A stretch of DNA of 64,000 nucleotides, taken from positions 62,001 to 126,000 of the forward strand of contig NZ_MUHW01000007.1 in assembly GCF_002007235.1 (NCBI RefSeq), written 5' to 3'. The notes beneath the pieces are model-generated. The model saw only the letters and a list, made by a program, of their open reading frames with translations, was not told where the DNA came from and did no database searches. Source of the DNA: Oribacterium sp. C9. Lineage in GTDB: Bacteria; Bacillota; Clostridia; Lachnospirales; Lachnospiraceae. The translations under genes were made by a program, and so were the position numbers. This document shows positions 23,805-33,299 of this stretch, in pieces; positions within the stretch are counted from its first letter, which is position 1, and each line of letters starts with the position of its first letter.

Positions 23805-23899
23805 ATTTGTTTGCCTCCTTGTTATTTTCCATAGTCATCAGGTATACATTTTCTCATGTAAATGTAAAAAAGAAAGTTCTTCTTTTTTAATTATTTATG

Positions 23900-24106
23900 T
23901 CACTTCATGATTTTTCTGGGCCACTTACAGATCCCCACCTCCAACGCTCTTTCTTCACTGAGGTGAAAATCCGCATATTTACAGTACCAGCATCCCTTTA
24001 TGGAGGGAATCGCATCCTCTCTCGGTGTATAAGCCGGACATATATCCTCAGGCCAGACACTTCCCTCTCTCTTTGGCACATCATATTCCTCTGCTTTATG
24101 CTCCAT
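23900..24106 (-). CDS. Small Cys-containing hypothetical protein
   Basis: A 68-residue soluble protein with the motif GCWYCKYADFHL and a second Cys in GICKWPRK, so three closely placed Cys and a His that could bind a metal. The composition (charged start, conserved-looking WPEDICPAYTPREDAIPS) is clearly protein-like, and I recall similar short proteins in clostridia without known function. It precedes the CPBP gene by 95 bp in the same direction and may share its promoter. Confidence 0.7.
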   Translation of the reverse strand: MEHKAEEYDVPKREGSVWPEDICPAYTPREDAIPSIKGCWYCKYADFHLSEERALEVGICKWPRKIMK

Positions 24107-24543
24107 ATTATACCCTCATATATCCAATGTTCCTGTTTCGAGGAACCCATATAATGCTTTCATAGTCCGGTTGATCAGATACCATTTAACTATAGATATA
24201 GATTAAAATAAAAATGAAAAACGGGCTCCTCTTTCACATATTACGTCCTTTTTTACACTGCATTTTTATAAATATGACTTATGAAGTCCGGATCCGTATT
24301 CTGAATACGGATTACGTAAAACAGCTGGATCCGATTGATTTTTATATCCAGATGTGAATGATGATTGTTCATGACGGAGAACAATAATTTTACTTACACG
24401 AAAAAAATTTTTCTGATATAATCCTGCACTGCTAAGTAAATATCTGAAGATTTCATGGTTTTATTGGAAACGCACATCCTTATAAGATGATAACGAACAA
24501 CACTGATGTCTTCCCGTTTTTATGAAAGAGAGGAAATCAAATC
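24107..24543 (+). other. Intergenic region with palindrome and DUF2798 promoter
   Basis: No gene is seen. It holds a perfect inverted repeat ATCCGTATTC-t-GAATACGGAT at 24292-24312 and the promoter TTACAC (24394-24399), 17 bp, TATAAT (24417-24422). This leaves a leader of about 115 nt before the DUF2798 gene, in which I recognise no riboswitch. Confidence 0.6.
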
Positions 24544-25026
24544 ATGTTACCACAGAATAAATTACAGGATGTATTTTTCACCTGCCTTATGGCTTTTGTT
24601 ATGGTTTATGCCATGATATGCTACAACATTTCTCTTAATGTCGGCGGTCTGCAGAATTTCGTATTCCTTGCAGCTTTTTCCGAAATGGTCATCATGTGGC
24701 CGATAGCGGTCGTGCTTGAACTCCTGTTCGTAGGAAGGCTGGCACAGATACTTGCATTTAGATTCGTCACTCCTGGAAAAGATCCTATGATCATGATGAT
24801 ACTGGCTATTTCATCTATGTCGGTTTGTCTTATGTGCCCGCTTATGAGTCTTGCAGCCACCATACTTTTTAAAGATGCAGGTTCCCAGTTTGTTTCCGTA
24901 TGGTTCCAGACTACTGCCTTCAACTTCCCTATGGCATTCTGCTGGCAGATCTTCTTTGCAGGTCCTCTGGTAAGAAACATTTTCGGTATGCTTGTTAAAG
25001 CTTTTGGTTCCGGAAGAACCAATTAA
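24544..25026 (+). CDS. DUF2798 membrane protein
   Basis: The 160-residue protein has four hydrophobic helices, beginning MLPQNKLQDVFFTCLMAFVMVYAM, a typical DUF2798 opening. The central loop RFVTPGKDP separates two similar halves. The function of the family is unknown. A GAGAGGAAA ribosome site precedes the ATG. It is monocistronic, with its own promoter and a terminator 10 bp past the stop. Confidence 0.8.
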   Translation: MLPQNKLQDVFFTCLMAFVMVYAMICYNISLNVGGLQNFVFLAAFSEMVIMWPIAVVLELLFVGRLAQILAFRFVTPGKDPMIMMILAISSMSVCLMCPLMSLAATILFKDAGSQFVSVWFQTTAFNFPMAFCWQIFFAGPLVRNIFGMLVKAFGSGRTN

Positions 25027-25035
25027 ATCAATTCG

Positions 25036-25074
25036 AAAAAAGAGACGGCTCTGACAAAAGGGCCGTCTCTTTTT
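25036..25074. terminator. Bidirectional terminator
   Basis: AGAGACGGC and GCCGTCTCT form the stem with A-run and T-run flanks, serving both the DUF2798 gene and the converging chemoreceptor gene. Confidence 0.9.
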
Positions 25075-25129
25075 AAATTTCTGTTTAAATTGTTTGTTCT
25101 TCCATGGCATCACCAATTGAATAGCAGAT

Positions 25130-26827
25130 TTATACCACTATCTGAGATACCATATTCTTAAGCTCTGTTGCATGATCATTAAGTTCCTGGCTGGATGCAG
25201 AGGACTGCTCTGCTGTCGCACTGTTCTCCTGAACGACCTGAGCAATCTGTTCGAGGCCGGTGGTTATCTCTGCTATGGAGACAGCTTCACGCTGCATCTC
25301 GTTTGCTATATTCGCAACCAGTTCCTTGGACTTCTCAGAGCCCTCCTTAACTTCATTGAGGCTCTCGGCTGATGTAGTAATCAGCTTCGAACCATTCCTG
25401 ATAGCTGTGATGGTGTCTTCAATAAGAGCCGATGTCTCTGATGCTGCAGATGCCGACTTTCCTGCAAGGTTTCTAACCTCGTCAGCAACAACCGCGAAGC
25501 CCTTTCCTGCAGTTCCGGCTCTCGCCGCCTCTACTGCCGCATTGAGTGCCAGAATGTTGGTCTGGAATGCGATATCATCGATGGTCTTGATGATGTTCTC
25601 TATCTGTGCGGACTTATTGGCGATTTCGTCCATAGCTTCCTTTACACGACCCATCTGCTCATTCTCAGCTGAAATTCTCTCAGCAACATTTGCCGAGAAC
25701 TGCTCTACATCGTTAGCTGATTTAGCATTAGCCTTTACCTTATCTCTGATATCCTGAACTGTAGCGGATAACTCTTCAAGAGTAGAAGCCTGCTCTGTTG
25801 AACCCTGTGACAGAGACATCGCACCGTTTGCAATATGACTTGATCCTGTTTCTACCTGCTCTGCGACCTCATTCATTCTACCGAAAATATCATTTAAATT
25901 ACTATGTATATCTCTATACGCTGTGATGATCTTTGAGTAATCACCTACATACTGTTCCTTGCATTGAGACTTGGCAGCAAAGTTCCCCTTTGCCATCTCC
26001 GTAAGCTTATAACATACATCCTGTATAACCTGTGAGGTCTGATCAGACATGTGCTTTACCGCCCTGACCATGGAACCTATCTCATCTTTACCGAATCCTG
26101 ATACATCTATATCAAAATCAAAGGAACCATTCTCAAGATGCTGCATCGCACCGACAACAACATTGACACCTGAAACGATGCTCTTTGAAAGAAGTGAAAA
26201 GATAACCGTTGTTGCTATGACGATGATGACAAATGTCACAGGAATGACGATCATGACAGTATTACTCATTTTTTTTGACTGAGCGATCATATTCGCCGCA
26301 TCTTCTTCACATTGAACACCTATGGCATCAAGGGTATTCATAAGCTGCATATGTATAGCAGAATCTTTCGTACTGAAATTCTCGTCATAATACAGTTCAG
26401 ACGCATTAAGATCACCGCGTTCAATGATGTCTAAAAGTTCATATGCCTTTGTCGAATATGTAGAGAACATAGTCTGAAGATTTGTTTTCAGAGCCTCATC
26501 TTCTGAATTATTACATATGGTATCCAGATTTTTCTGTATTGATGCAAAACGCGACTTGAAATTTTTCCTCTGATCCTCAACCGAATTGCCCTCGATATCA
26601 CTCTGATAAAGAGCCGACAGGAAGCGCTTTGAAATTCCGTTCAGATCCTTTCTGATGACACACTCGGCATAGGTATTCTCATACTCTACAGCTCCGAAAT
26701 GATTCATCATGTTGCTCAGCTGATAGAAAGAGGATAATGCCACTAACATCATCACTGCGATCAGGATAGTTATACCTAGCTGTGTAATATTAAATCTGGT
26801 TCTGATACTTAAATCTTTAGTCTTCAT
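25130..26827 (-). CDS. Methyl-accepting chemotaxis protein
   Basis: This 565-residue receptor has a TM helix at residues 15-35, an extracellular four-helix-bundle (4HB) sensor domain to about residue 188, a second TM at 189-213, a HAMP domain to about 265, and a cytoplasmic signalling domain. That domain contains the hairpin tip [23 protein letters not shown] near residue 435 and coiled coils with methylation-site pattern on either side ([16 protein letters not shown] and [13 protein letters not shown]). It would steer motility through CheA/CheW. The ligand cannot be predicted. Its presence suggests a motile organism. Confidence 0.97.
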   Translation of the reverse strand: MKTKDLSIRTRFNITQLGITILIAVMMLVALSSFYQLSNMMNHFGAVEYENTYAECVIRKDLNGISKRFLSALYQSDIEGNSVEDQRKNFKSRFASIQKNLDTICNNSEDEALKTNLQTMFSTYSTKAYELLDIIERGDLNASELYYDENFSTKDSAIHMQLMNTLDAIGVQCEEDAANMIAQSKKMSNTVMIVIPVTFVIIVIATTVIFSLLSKSIVSGVNVVVGAMQHLENGSFDFDIDVSGFGKDEIGSMVRAVKHMSDQTSQVIQDVCYKLTEMAKGNFAAKSQCKEQYVGDYSKIITAYRDIHSNLNDIFGRMNEVAEQVETGSSHIANGAMSLSQGSTEQASTLEELSATVQDIRDKVKANAKSANDVEQFSANVAERISAENEQMGRVKEAMDEIANKSAQIENIIKTIDDIAFQTNILALNAAVEAARAGTAGKGFAVVADEVRNLAGKSASAASETSALIEDTITAIRNGSKLITTSAESLNEVKEGSEKSKELVANIANEMQREAVSIAEITTGLEQIAQVVQENSATAEQSSASSQELNDHATELKNMVSQIVV

Positions 26828-26971
26828 CTCTTTTTCCTCTCATAATAATAAGACCTAACATAGATGCTCTACAATTCAACATATCGGCTAAACCATGTAT
26901 AAACATTATTAAGAGAGTATAAAAAGACTGATTATTTTCTCAACCTTCTACATTTATTCCTGAATTCTGCT

Positions 26972-27003
26972 AAAAACTCCTTACATCAAAGTGATGCAAG
27001 GAG
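26972..27003 (-). terminator. Terminator of the GNAT gene
   Basis: CTCCTTGCATC and GATGTAAGGAG pair with one mismatch on the minus strand, followed by five U, 9 bp past the stop at 27012. Confidence 0.85.
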
Positions 27004-27011
27004 CTTTTACT

Positions 27012-27560
27012 TCAAAAAGACACAAGACTATTCAGCATAAATCTGTAGACTTCCTTTGTTTTATCATCAGTATCATCTGTACACTTATATTCAAGCTCCC
27101 TGCATCTCCAGCTTTCGCCAAGTATTTTATAAACTTTCATTTCATCTGTTTTCACTTCCCGGAATCCGGCTGCCCTGTAGCAGAAGAAAGCCTGTTCGTT
27201 ATTTTCAAATACTCCTAGAGTCACTTTCCTTGCACCGAATATTTCCTTTGCATACTTTAATCCCAAAAGAAGCATCCTTTTTCCGTAACTCTGTCCGCGG
27301 AGCTCAGGGTTAACTATCACAAAACCGAATCTCAATTCATCAAAGGAATTCCCCGGTCTTCTCATAGTGAAAAATCCTACGATCTCCTCATCCTCTATGG
27401 CCGTGAAAGCCATTAGTTCTCTGACCGAGCCGAACTGTTCTGTTGTAATAGGATATGAACCAAGTATACCGGCAGTCCATTTGTAAAATGTTTCTTCATC
27501 TTTGACCCACGAAAGAACGGTTTCTGAATCCTTTGCTACATACGGTCTCAATCTCAACAT
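27012..27560 (-). CDS. GNAT-family N-acetyltransferase
   Basis: The 182-residue protein has the GNAT acetyl-CoA loop VNPELRGQSYGKRML (R/Q-x-x-G-x-G/A type) near residue 90, the LGVFENNEQAFFCYRAAGF helix, and the N-terminal LRPYVAKDSETVLSW strand of RimI/RimJ-like members. It acetylates an unknown amine. ATG 27560 is chosen because GGAG lies eight bases upstream; an in-frame GTG two codons earlier is too close to it. The C-terminal 35 residues after YKILGESWRCRELEY are an unusual tail. Confidence 0.9.
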   Translation of the reverse strand: MLRLRPYVAKDSETVLSWVKDEETFYKWTAGILGSYPITTEQFGSVRELMAFTAIEDEEIVGFFTMRRPGNSFDELRFGFVIVNPELRGQSYGKRMLLLGLKYAKEIFGARKVTLGVFENNEQAFFCYRAAGFREVKTDEMKVYKILGESWRCRELEYKCTDDTDDKTKEVYRFMLNSLVSF

Positions 27561-27613
27561 CTTCACTACTCCTTTTCAATTTTCACTCACGTGATAATAT
27601 ACTGAAAAAGCAA

Positions 27614-27650
27614 AAAACAGACCGCCGCTACACAGCAAACGGTCTGTTTT
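27614..27650. terminator. Terminator-like hairpin
   Basis: AAAACAGACCG and CGGTCTGTTTT form an 11-bp stem with a 15-base loop, T-rich on both flanks. It follows the cell-wall-repeat relic on the minus strand and precedes the GNAT gene. Its arms resemble those of the hairpin at 5750-5787. Confidence 0.6.
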
Positions 27651-27688
27651 ACACTGTATTGATGATCAAAAGACTAAAAACCAAAACA

Positions 27689-27826
27689 CTAAGTTATGAT
27701 CAGCACAAGTCCACCCACTGTGAACTTACGGATCTTTGAATTGTAGCCCGTCTTTGCTTCACCGCTGTTTGTATCGAAATAGAACCAATAAACATGATCC
27801 TCGTCCTGACTGTCTACTACAGGAAT
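27689..27826 (-). pseudogene. Relic of a choline-binding-type cell-wall repeat protein
   Basis: A 45-codon open stretch on the minus strand without a start reads DHVYWFYFDTNSGEAKTGYN followed by KIRKF and ends at TAG. Aromatic pairs plus G-x-x-x-TG match CW-binding (PF01473-type) repeats of surface proteins. Stops bound it upstream, so only the tail of a former surface protein gene remains. Confidence 0.55.
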
Positions 27827-27857
27827 CTAATTCCAATGTCAACATTGAATTAATTGT

Positions 27858-28904
27858 TTATACATGTCTTCTCGGATCCAGCTTACCCATGACAGAGCCA
27901 GCGATTTCGTCGATCTCTCTTAATTCTTCATCAGTGAAAACAGTGTTCTCAACTGCGCTTATGTTCTCAATGATCTGAGACGGCTTTGAAGCACCGATCA
28001 GAACAGAAGTGATCTCCTGATCCTTCAGATCCCATGCAAGTGCCATCTGCGGCAATGTCTGCCCTCTGCGCTTGGCAATATCCGCAAGCTTCTGAATAGC
28101 TTCAAGCTTCTCAGGATTAATGTCTGAAGCATGAAGGAATCTTCCATCCCTTGCAACTCTCGAATCATCAGGAATTCCATGAAGATATTTTTCAGAAAGC
28201 ATTCCCTGTGCAAGAGGTGAGAAACATATGATTCCCATACCGGACTCACCGGCATACTTCTTGAGACCATTCTCTTCTATGGTTCTGTCCAGAATAGAAT
28301 ATCTGTTCTGGTTGATGATCAAAGGCAAATGAATCTCTTTCGCGATCTTCATAGCTTCCGCGGCACGCTCTCCATTGTAATTTGAGATTCCCACGTAAAG
28401 TGCCTTACCGGAGCGTACTATCTGATCCAGTGCCAAAATGGTCTCTTCGATAGGTGTCTCAGGATCCATACGGTGATGATAGAAAATGTCTACATAATCG
28501 AGCCCCATCCTCATAAGTGACTGGTCAAGTGATGCGATGAGATATTTTCTTGAGCCCCAATCGCCGTAAGGTCCATCCCACATGGTATACCCTGCCTTCG
28601 TGGAAACGATGATCTCATCCCTGTAAGCTCTCATATTTTTTGCAAAAATATGACCGAAATTTTCTTCTGCAGTACCATTTGCAGGACCATAATTGTTTGC
28701 CAGATCAAAATGTGTGATACCATGATCAAAAGCTGTGAAAAGCAGCTGTTTCATATTATCGACATTATCCTTGGATCCAAAATTATGCCAGAGTCCCAAA
28801 GATACCTTAGGAAGCTTGAGACCGGATCTGCCAACTCTCTTATAGAAATCAGCCGCGTTGTCATATCTTCCTTCTGCCGCCTTATATTCATCCGTGATAT
28901 ACAT
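27858..28904 (-). CDS. Aldo/keto reductase, YghZ-like
   Basis: The 348-residue protein is an aldo/keto reductase with the catalytic tetrad pattern: Asp in THFDLANNYGPANG (D and Y), Lys in IVSTKAGYTMWDG, and His in FYHHRMDPETP. The NADP-binding end ITSVLIGASKPSQIIEN is present. The YGPANGTAEENFG segment is typical of YghZ/L-glyceraldehyde-3-phosphate reductase members, which detoxify methylglyoxal and related aldehydes. The frame reaches 28964, but AAGGAG lies before the ATG at 28904 (MYITDEYKAAEGRYD). The nitroreductase gene lies 100 bp upstream in the same direction. Confidence 0.93.
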   Translation of the reverse strand: MYITDEYKAAEGRYDNAADFYKRVGRSGLKLPKVSLGLWHNFGSKDNVDNMKQLLFTAFDHGITHFDLANNYGPANGTAEENFGHIFAKNMRAYRDEIIVSTKAGYTMWDGPYGDWGSRKYLIASLDQSLMRMGLDYVDIFYHHRMDPETPIEETILALDQIVRSGKALYVGISNYNGERAAEAMKIAKEIHLPLIINQNRYSILDRTIEENGLKKYAGESGMGIICFSPLAQGMLSEKYLHGIPDDSRVARDGRFLHASDINPEKLEAIQKLADIAKRRGQTLPQMALAWDLKDQEITSVLIGASKPSQIIENISAVENTVFTDEELREIDEIAGSVMGKLDPRRHV

Positions 28905-29005
28905 TATATTATCTCCTTCTTTCCCTTTAATTCCCCGAAACAAATCAACGCCCGGATTCTCCATTCTTGAATCCAGGCGAAAATTATCCTTACGATACTT
29001 TTATA

Positions 29006-29530
29006 TTAAATGCAGTATACGTAATTATCTTTTCTTGGTGCTGCTTCCTTTGAAGGTGCTGCTGCATAACCGAGAGCACAATGTCCTATACCCTCGTAGT
29101 CTCCTTCTATTCCAAGCTTCTTAAGGATCTCTTTTCCGAAATCAGACTCAAACTCTTCCTTTGCTCTGTGGATCCATACGCTGGAAACCCCGAGACTCTC
29201 TGCTGCATTCATAAGGTTGCCCATAACAAGTGAACCGTCATAAACGTGAGTAGGAACATTCTTATCCGAAAGAACTATAAGGATGACAGGTGCACCATAA
29301 AAAGGATCGAAGCCTTCCTTCCATCCGCCGATCTTTCTGTTCTCTTCTGAGATCTTATCTCTAAGCTCCTTGTCAGTAACTGCTATAATAATAGGGCTCT
29401 GCTTACCCATTCCTGTTGCAGCATATGTTCCTGCTCTTAAGATGGCCTCAAGCTCTTCCTTCTTTACCATGTCAGGCTTGAAATTTCTGCAGCTTCTTCT
29501 TGTTTCAAGAACCTTTAATGTCTCGTTCAT
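29006..29530 (-). CDS. Nitroreductase-family FMN oxidoreductase
   Basis: A 174-residue nitroreductase: LETRRSCRNFKPDMV with the Arg-Arg-Ser FMN-phosphate contact, AGTYAATGMGKQSP, PVILIVLSDK, GSLVMGNLMNAAESLGVSSVWI and the closing GHCALGYAA. These FMN enzymes reduce nitro compounds, quinones or enones with NAD(P)H. It is in the same direction as the aldo/keto reductase, so the pair could form a small electrophile-response unit, but the gap of about 100 bp leaves this open. Confidence 0.93.
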   Translation of the reverse strand: MNETLKVLETRRSCRNFKPDMVKKEELEAILRAGTYAATGMGKQSPIIIAVTDKELRDKISEENRKIGGWKEGFDPFYGAPVILIVLSDKNVPTHVYDGSLVMGNLMNAAESLGVSSVWIHRAKEEFESDFGKEILKKLGIEGDYEGIGHCALGYAAAPSKEAAPRKDNYVYCI

Positions 29531-29696
29531 GTTTTACCCCTTTCCTTTAAACGTAAGTCTATTTTGATAACTACCGTTTAAACCACATAGTTTCTTTTTT
29601 ATTTCCAATCTACTATATCACGATTATCAGTTTGCTGCAATTATATCGTGTGCAATATGTACTCTCCTTCAAAAATGAATTTCTGTAAGCATATGC

Positions 29697-31364
29697 TTAA
29701 CAAATCTCCCAGACTGCTGCAAACCACGGTCTAAGTATCATATCTGAGTGAAGCTCTGCATCAGCATAGTTTGAAATAAGCTTTGCTTTTGCTGCCTTGA
29801 ATTCTCCATTGTGATAATGTATCTCCCGGTCAGTCAGGTTGCAGAGAACAAACAGTTTTCTTCCATCCAGTTCTCTTTCGTATGCAAATGTCTCGCTTCT
29901 GTCTGCATCCAGGAGTCTGTACTTTCCATAGACTATAAGCTCTGACCATTCACTGTTCCTTCTCAATGAGACCAGCCTTTTATAGTAGTTAAATACTGAA
30001 TCAGTATCCCTTAACTCTACCTCTGCATTGATCTCCTTATAATTCGGATTCACCATGATCCACGGCTTTCCGCTTGTGAATCCGGCGTTCTCGCTGTCAT
30101 CCCACTGCATAGGAGTTCTCGCATTGTCTCTGCCCTTGGCTTCGATTCCTGCCATCAGCTCCGAAGCTGTCATCCTTCCGCTTTCAACAAGCTCATGATA
30201 AGCATTGATCTCTTCAATGTCTCTCAGATCATCGAAGCTTCCGAACCTGCAGTTTGTCATTCCCAGTTCTTCACCCTGATATATGTATGGTGTTCCCTTC
30301 ATAAAATGAAGGAAGGTGGCTATGGACTTTGCTGAAAGAGGAGATTCATCACCAAGTCTCGAAACGATTCTCGGCTGATCATGATTATCAAGAAAAAGTG
30401 AGTTCCATGCCTTCCCCTCAAGCTCTGTCTGCCACTTGCTGAGATTATTCTTAAGCTCACGAAGATCTATCCTCTTTGTGGTCCACTTTCCATGTTCGTC
30501 ATAGTCCAGCTCAACATGTTCAAACTGGAACACCATGTTAAGCTCCGAGCCATCCAGCGATGCATATTTCCCGGCTTCTTCGATGGTCACTCCCGCACAT
30601 TCTCCCACAGTCATGATGTCATACTTCGAAAGAACACATTCATTCATCTCTCTTATATACTCATGAACATGAGGACCGTTTGTGGTATTCTCCAGTCCGC
30701 CGTATCCCGATTTTTCATCAAATCTTCCATCAGGAAGACCTTCCCTTTTCGATATCATGGAGATGACATCCATTCTGAATCCGTCGATGCCCTTGTCGCA
30801 CCACCAGCTCATCATCCTGAACACTTCATCTCTGACTTTCGGATTGTCCCAGTTCAGATCAGGCTGCTTTTTTGAAAAACAGTGAAGATAGTACATATCT
30901 GTTCTTTCATCGTACTCCCATGCAGGGCCGGAAAAGCAGCTTCCCCAGTTGTTGGGAAGCTTGCCGTCCTTTCCCTCTCGCCAGATGTAAAAATCCCTCT
31001 TTTCATTATCCTTCGATGATCTGCTTTCCACAAACCATGGATGTTCGTCCGAAGTATGATTCACAACGAGATCCATAACTATCTTTATTCCGAGCTCATG
31101 TGCCCTTTTCAGAAGCTCATCAAAATCATCGAGGGTTCCGAACTCATCCATGATGTCCTGATAATCAGAAATATCATATCCGTTGTCATCATTGGGAGAT
31201 TTATATACAGGACTCAGCCAGATAACATTTATGCCCAGTTCATGCAGATAATCAAGCTTCCCGGTGATTCCTCCGAGATCTCCTATTCCGTCACCGTTGG
31301 AATCACAAAATGACCTGGGATAGATCTGATAAACTACACTTTCCTTCCACCATTTTCTGTCCAT
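29697..31364 (-). CDS. Oligo-1,6-glucosidase / alpha-glucosidase (GH13)
   Basis: The 555-residue enzyme has all GH13 regions: DLVVNHTSDEHPWF, GFRMDVISMI (nucleophile Asp), TVGECAGVTIE (acid Glu) and FLDNHDQPR, plus the QIYPRSFCDSNGDG start of the GH13_31 group. No signal peptide is present, so it acts in the cytoplasm on isomaltose-, maltose- or sucrose-type oligosaccharides. GGAGG precedes ATG 31364; an in-frame TTG four codons earlier overlaps that site. No sugar transporter is adjacent. Confidence 0.95.
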   Translation of the reverse strand: MDRKWWKESVVYQIYPRSFCDSNGDGIGDLGGITGKLDYLHELGINVIWLSPVYKSPNDDNGYDISDYQDIMDEFGTLDDFDELLKRAHELGIKIVMDLVVNHTSDEHPWFVESRSSKDNEKRDFYIWREGKDGKLPNNWGSCFSGPAWEYDERTDMYYLHCFSKKQPDLNWDNPKVRDEVFRMMSWWCDKGIDGFRMDVISMISKREGLPDGRFDEKSGYGGLENTTNGPHVHEYIREMNECVLSKYDIMTVGECAGVTIEEAGKYASLDGSELNMVFQFEHVELDYDEHGKWTTKRIDLRELKNNLSKWQTELEGKAWNSLFLDNHDQPRIVSRLGDESPLSAKSIATFLHFMKGTPYIYQGEELGMTNCRFGSFDDLRDIEEINAYHELVESGRMTASELMAGIEAKGRDNARTPMQWDDSENAGFTSGKPWIMVNPNYKEINAEVELRDTDSVFNYYKRLVSLRRNSEWSELIVYGKYRLLDADRSETFAYERELDGRKLFVLCNLTDREIHYHNGEFKAAKAKLISNYADAELHSDMILRPWFAAVWEIC

Positions 31365-31437
31365 GTTTTCCTCCAAAAATGATTCTTAAATCGCAAAGCT
31401 GTCCGGAACCGGCATCAATCAATAACAGCCCACTTTC

Positions 31438-32220
31438 TCATCCAAGTGCCACATCCAGAGCCATCATAAGTGTAAATCCCACGGAAAACATGATGACACC
31501 TATATTGGAATGCTCACCTTCCGACATCTCGGGTATAAGCTCCTCAACCACCACATACATCATGGCTCCGGCTGCAAAGCTGAGAAGATACGGCATGGCA
31601 GGAACTATGAATCCTGCTGCAAGGAGAGTAAGTAACGCCCCGACAGGTTCAACAGCACCGGACATCACTCCGTCTAAAAATGCCTTTCCCTTATTTTTCT
31701 CCTCCGCATATAGAGGCATGGAGATGATGGCTCCCTCCGGAAAATTCTGAATAGCGATACCCAGTGCCAGTGCCAATGCTCCTCCCGCGGTGATATTGGT
31801 ATTACCGGAAATAAAGCCGGCATACACTACACCTACAGCCATACCCTCAGGTATATTATGAAGGGTGACCGCAAGAACCATCATGGTTGTTTTTTTCAGC
31901 TTCGCATGAGGTCCCTCCGCCTTCTCTGAATGCATGTGAAGATGAGGAATTACAGTGTCAAGCATTAACAGGAAAAGGATGCCGATCCAGAAGCCGATAA
32001 AGGCAGGAAGAAAACTTAACTTTCCCATCTCCTCCGACTGTTCCATAGCCGGAATGATGAGGCTCCAGATGGAAGCCGCCACCATCACTCCGCTGGCGAA
32101 GCCCGCCAGTGATTTCTGAACCTTCTCTCCAAGCTCTTTTTTCATAAAAAATACTGAGGCGGATCCTAGTGCAGTTCCCGCAAAAGGGATCAAAAGTCCG
32201 GCTAAAACATATAAATTCAT
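31438..32220 (-). CDS. ZIP-family metal transporter (GufA-like)
   Basis: The 260-residue membrane protein has eight predicted helices, HNIPEG (H121-G126) on TM4 and QNFPEG (from residue 158) on TM5, the metal-binding pairs of ZIP transporters, and a His-rich loop HLHMHSEK (residues 93-100). ZIP proteins import Zn, Fe or Mn. Together with the CDF exporter and three COG0523 GTPases it completes a set of metal-homeostasis genes scattered in this window. It has no visible operator in the 130 bp upstream. Confidence 0.93.
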   Translation of the reverse strand: MNLYVLAGLLIPFAGTALGSASVFFMKKELGEKVQKSLAGFASGVMVAASIWSLIIPAMEQSEEMGKLSFLPAFIGFWIGILFLLMLDTVIPHLHMHSEKAEGPHAKLKKTTMMVLAVTLHNIPEGMAVGVVYAGFISGNTNITAGGALALALGIAIQNFPEGAIISMPLYAEEKNKGKAFLDGVMSGAVEPVGALLTLLAAGFIVPAMPYLLSFAAGAMMYVVVEELIPEMSEGEHSNIGVIMFSVGFTLMMALDVALG

Positions 32221-32353
32221 ATTTCCCTTTCCGACATTTCAGTCATTAAACTTCTCTTAACAAAAAAAAGATACTATTTCATTATATCCTATTCTCTGCC
32301 CCCTATTAAAGAGTCACATGAATAAGAATGTGAGATAGTACCGCTTATATTAC

Positions 32354-33175
32354 TTACACCTCAAAGCCTTCCTTGAAGCGTCTCATCATTTCATTTGTCA
32401 AACTAAGATTGTCAGGTTGAAGAACTATATCCTCACGCTTTACCCACTCTGCATATTTCAGCTCACCTTCATCCATACTGATCTCGGAATCCGGTTCCGC
32501 ATCGCAGTAATATCCCACCAGTATATCCTGCGCCATGCCCCAGGGCTGTGACTTATAGTATCTGATATTCTTTACCCTAACGCCGGTCTCTTCCATAACC
32601 TCTCTCCGGACAGTCTCTTCAAGAGTCTCACCTATCTCGGTGAAACCTGCCACCAGCGCATTGTGACTGAACCCGGACCTGTATCTGGTGATAAGCAGGG
32701 AATCGTCCTTTATTACTCCCACTATAACTGCCGGATTGATCCTTGGATATATAATGTTTCCGCATTTCGGACATCTCAGAGCCCTTTCCTTGTCATCGAG
32801 CTCCAGTCTTTCTCCGCACTTCCCGCAGAAGATATTGTCGGCATACCATTTCCAGAGGTGATAGGCGGTAAATACCCCGTAGACCTCTTTCCCCGAGAAT
32901 CGTCCGCGTACCTCACGTAAGGAATAGAATCCGAATCCCTCCTTTTCACAGTTGCTTTCATCCAATGAAAGGAAGAATCTCTGTTCATCCAGAGAGAAAA
33001 GATAAACTGAACGCTCCGGTTTTATTTCCTTTCCATCAGGGAAAGATATCTCTCCCCCACTTTCTCCCAGATAGATCCTGCCTTCCCTGTCAAATATAAT
33101 CAGAGTATCCTCATCTCTCATTTCAACATGCATGTATTCATTCTTCAATCTGCTTGGGAAAATATCCTGTATCAT
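32354..33175 (-). CDS. nudC: NADH pyrophosphatase (NudC-type Nudix hydrolase)
   Basis: The 273-residue protein has a NudC N-terminal domain, a zinc ribbon (C117, C120, C135, C138), the Nudix box GFTEIGETLEETVRREVMEE (177-196) and the NudC-specific SQPWGM (209-214), where SQPWPF is usual. It hydrolyses NADH or removes NAD caps from RNA. It is monocistronic as far as I can see, between the ZIP and MATE genes. Confidence 0.95.
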   Translation of the reverse strand: MIQDIFPSRLKNEYMHVEMRDEDTLIIFDREGRIYLGESGGEISFPDGKEIKPERSVYLFSLDEQRFFLSLDESNCEKEGFGFYSLREVRGRFSGKEVYGVFTAYHLWKWYADNIFCGKCGERLELDDKERALRCPKCGNIIYPRINPAVIVGVIKDDSLLITRYRSGFSHNALVAGFTEIGETLEETVRREVMEETGVRVKNIRYYKSQPWGMAQDILVGYYCDAEPDSEISMDEGELKYAEWVKREDIVLQPDNLSLTNEMMRRFKEGFEV

Positions 33176-33273
33176 AAATATCCAATCCTCCTTGATCTTA
33201 AGTCAAATTCTATATCTTCTGAATTATCCGATTTATTTCTGTAACCGTAAAATCGAATATAAAAACTTATATC

Positions 33274-33294
33274 ATGACACTTATATCATATCAT
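33274..33294. repeat. 21-bp fragment shared with the MITE-like element end
   Basis: The 21-bp stretch, ATGACACTTATATC then ATATCAT, is identical to the right end of the element at 38656-38870. Just upstream a partial second ACTTATATCAT is repeated in tandem. It abuts the 3' end of the MATE gene. Confidence 0.65.
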
Positions 33295-33299
33295 TTGCC

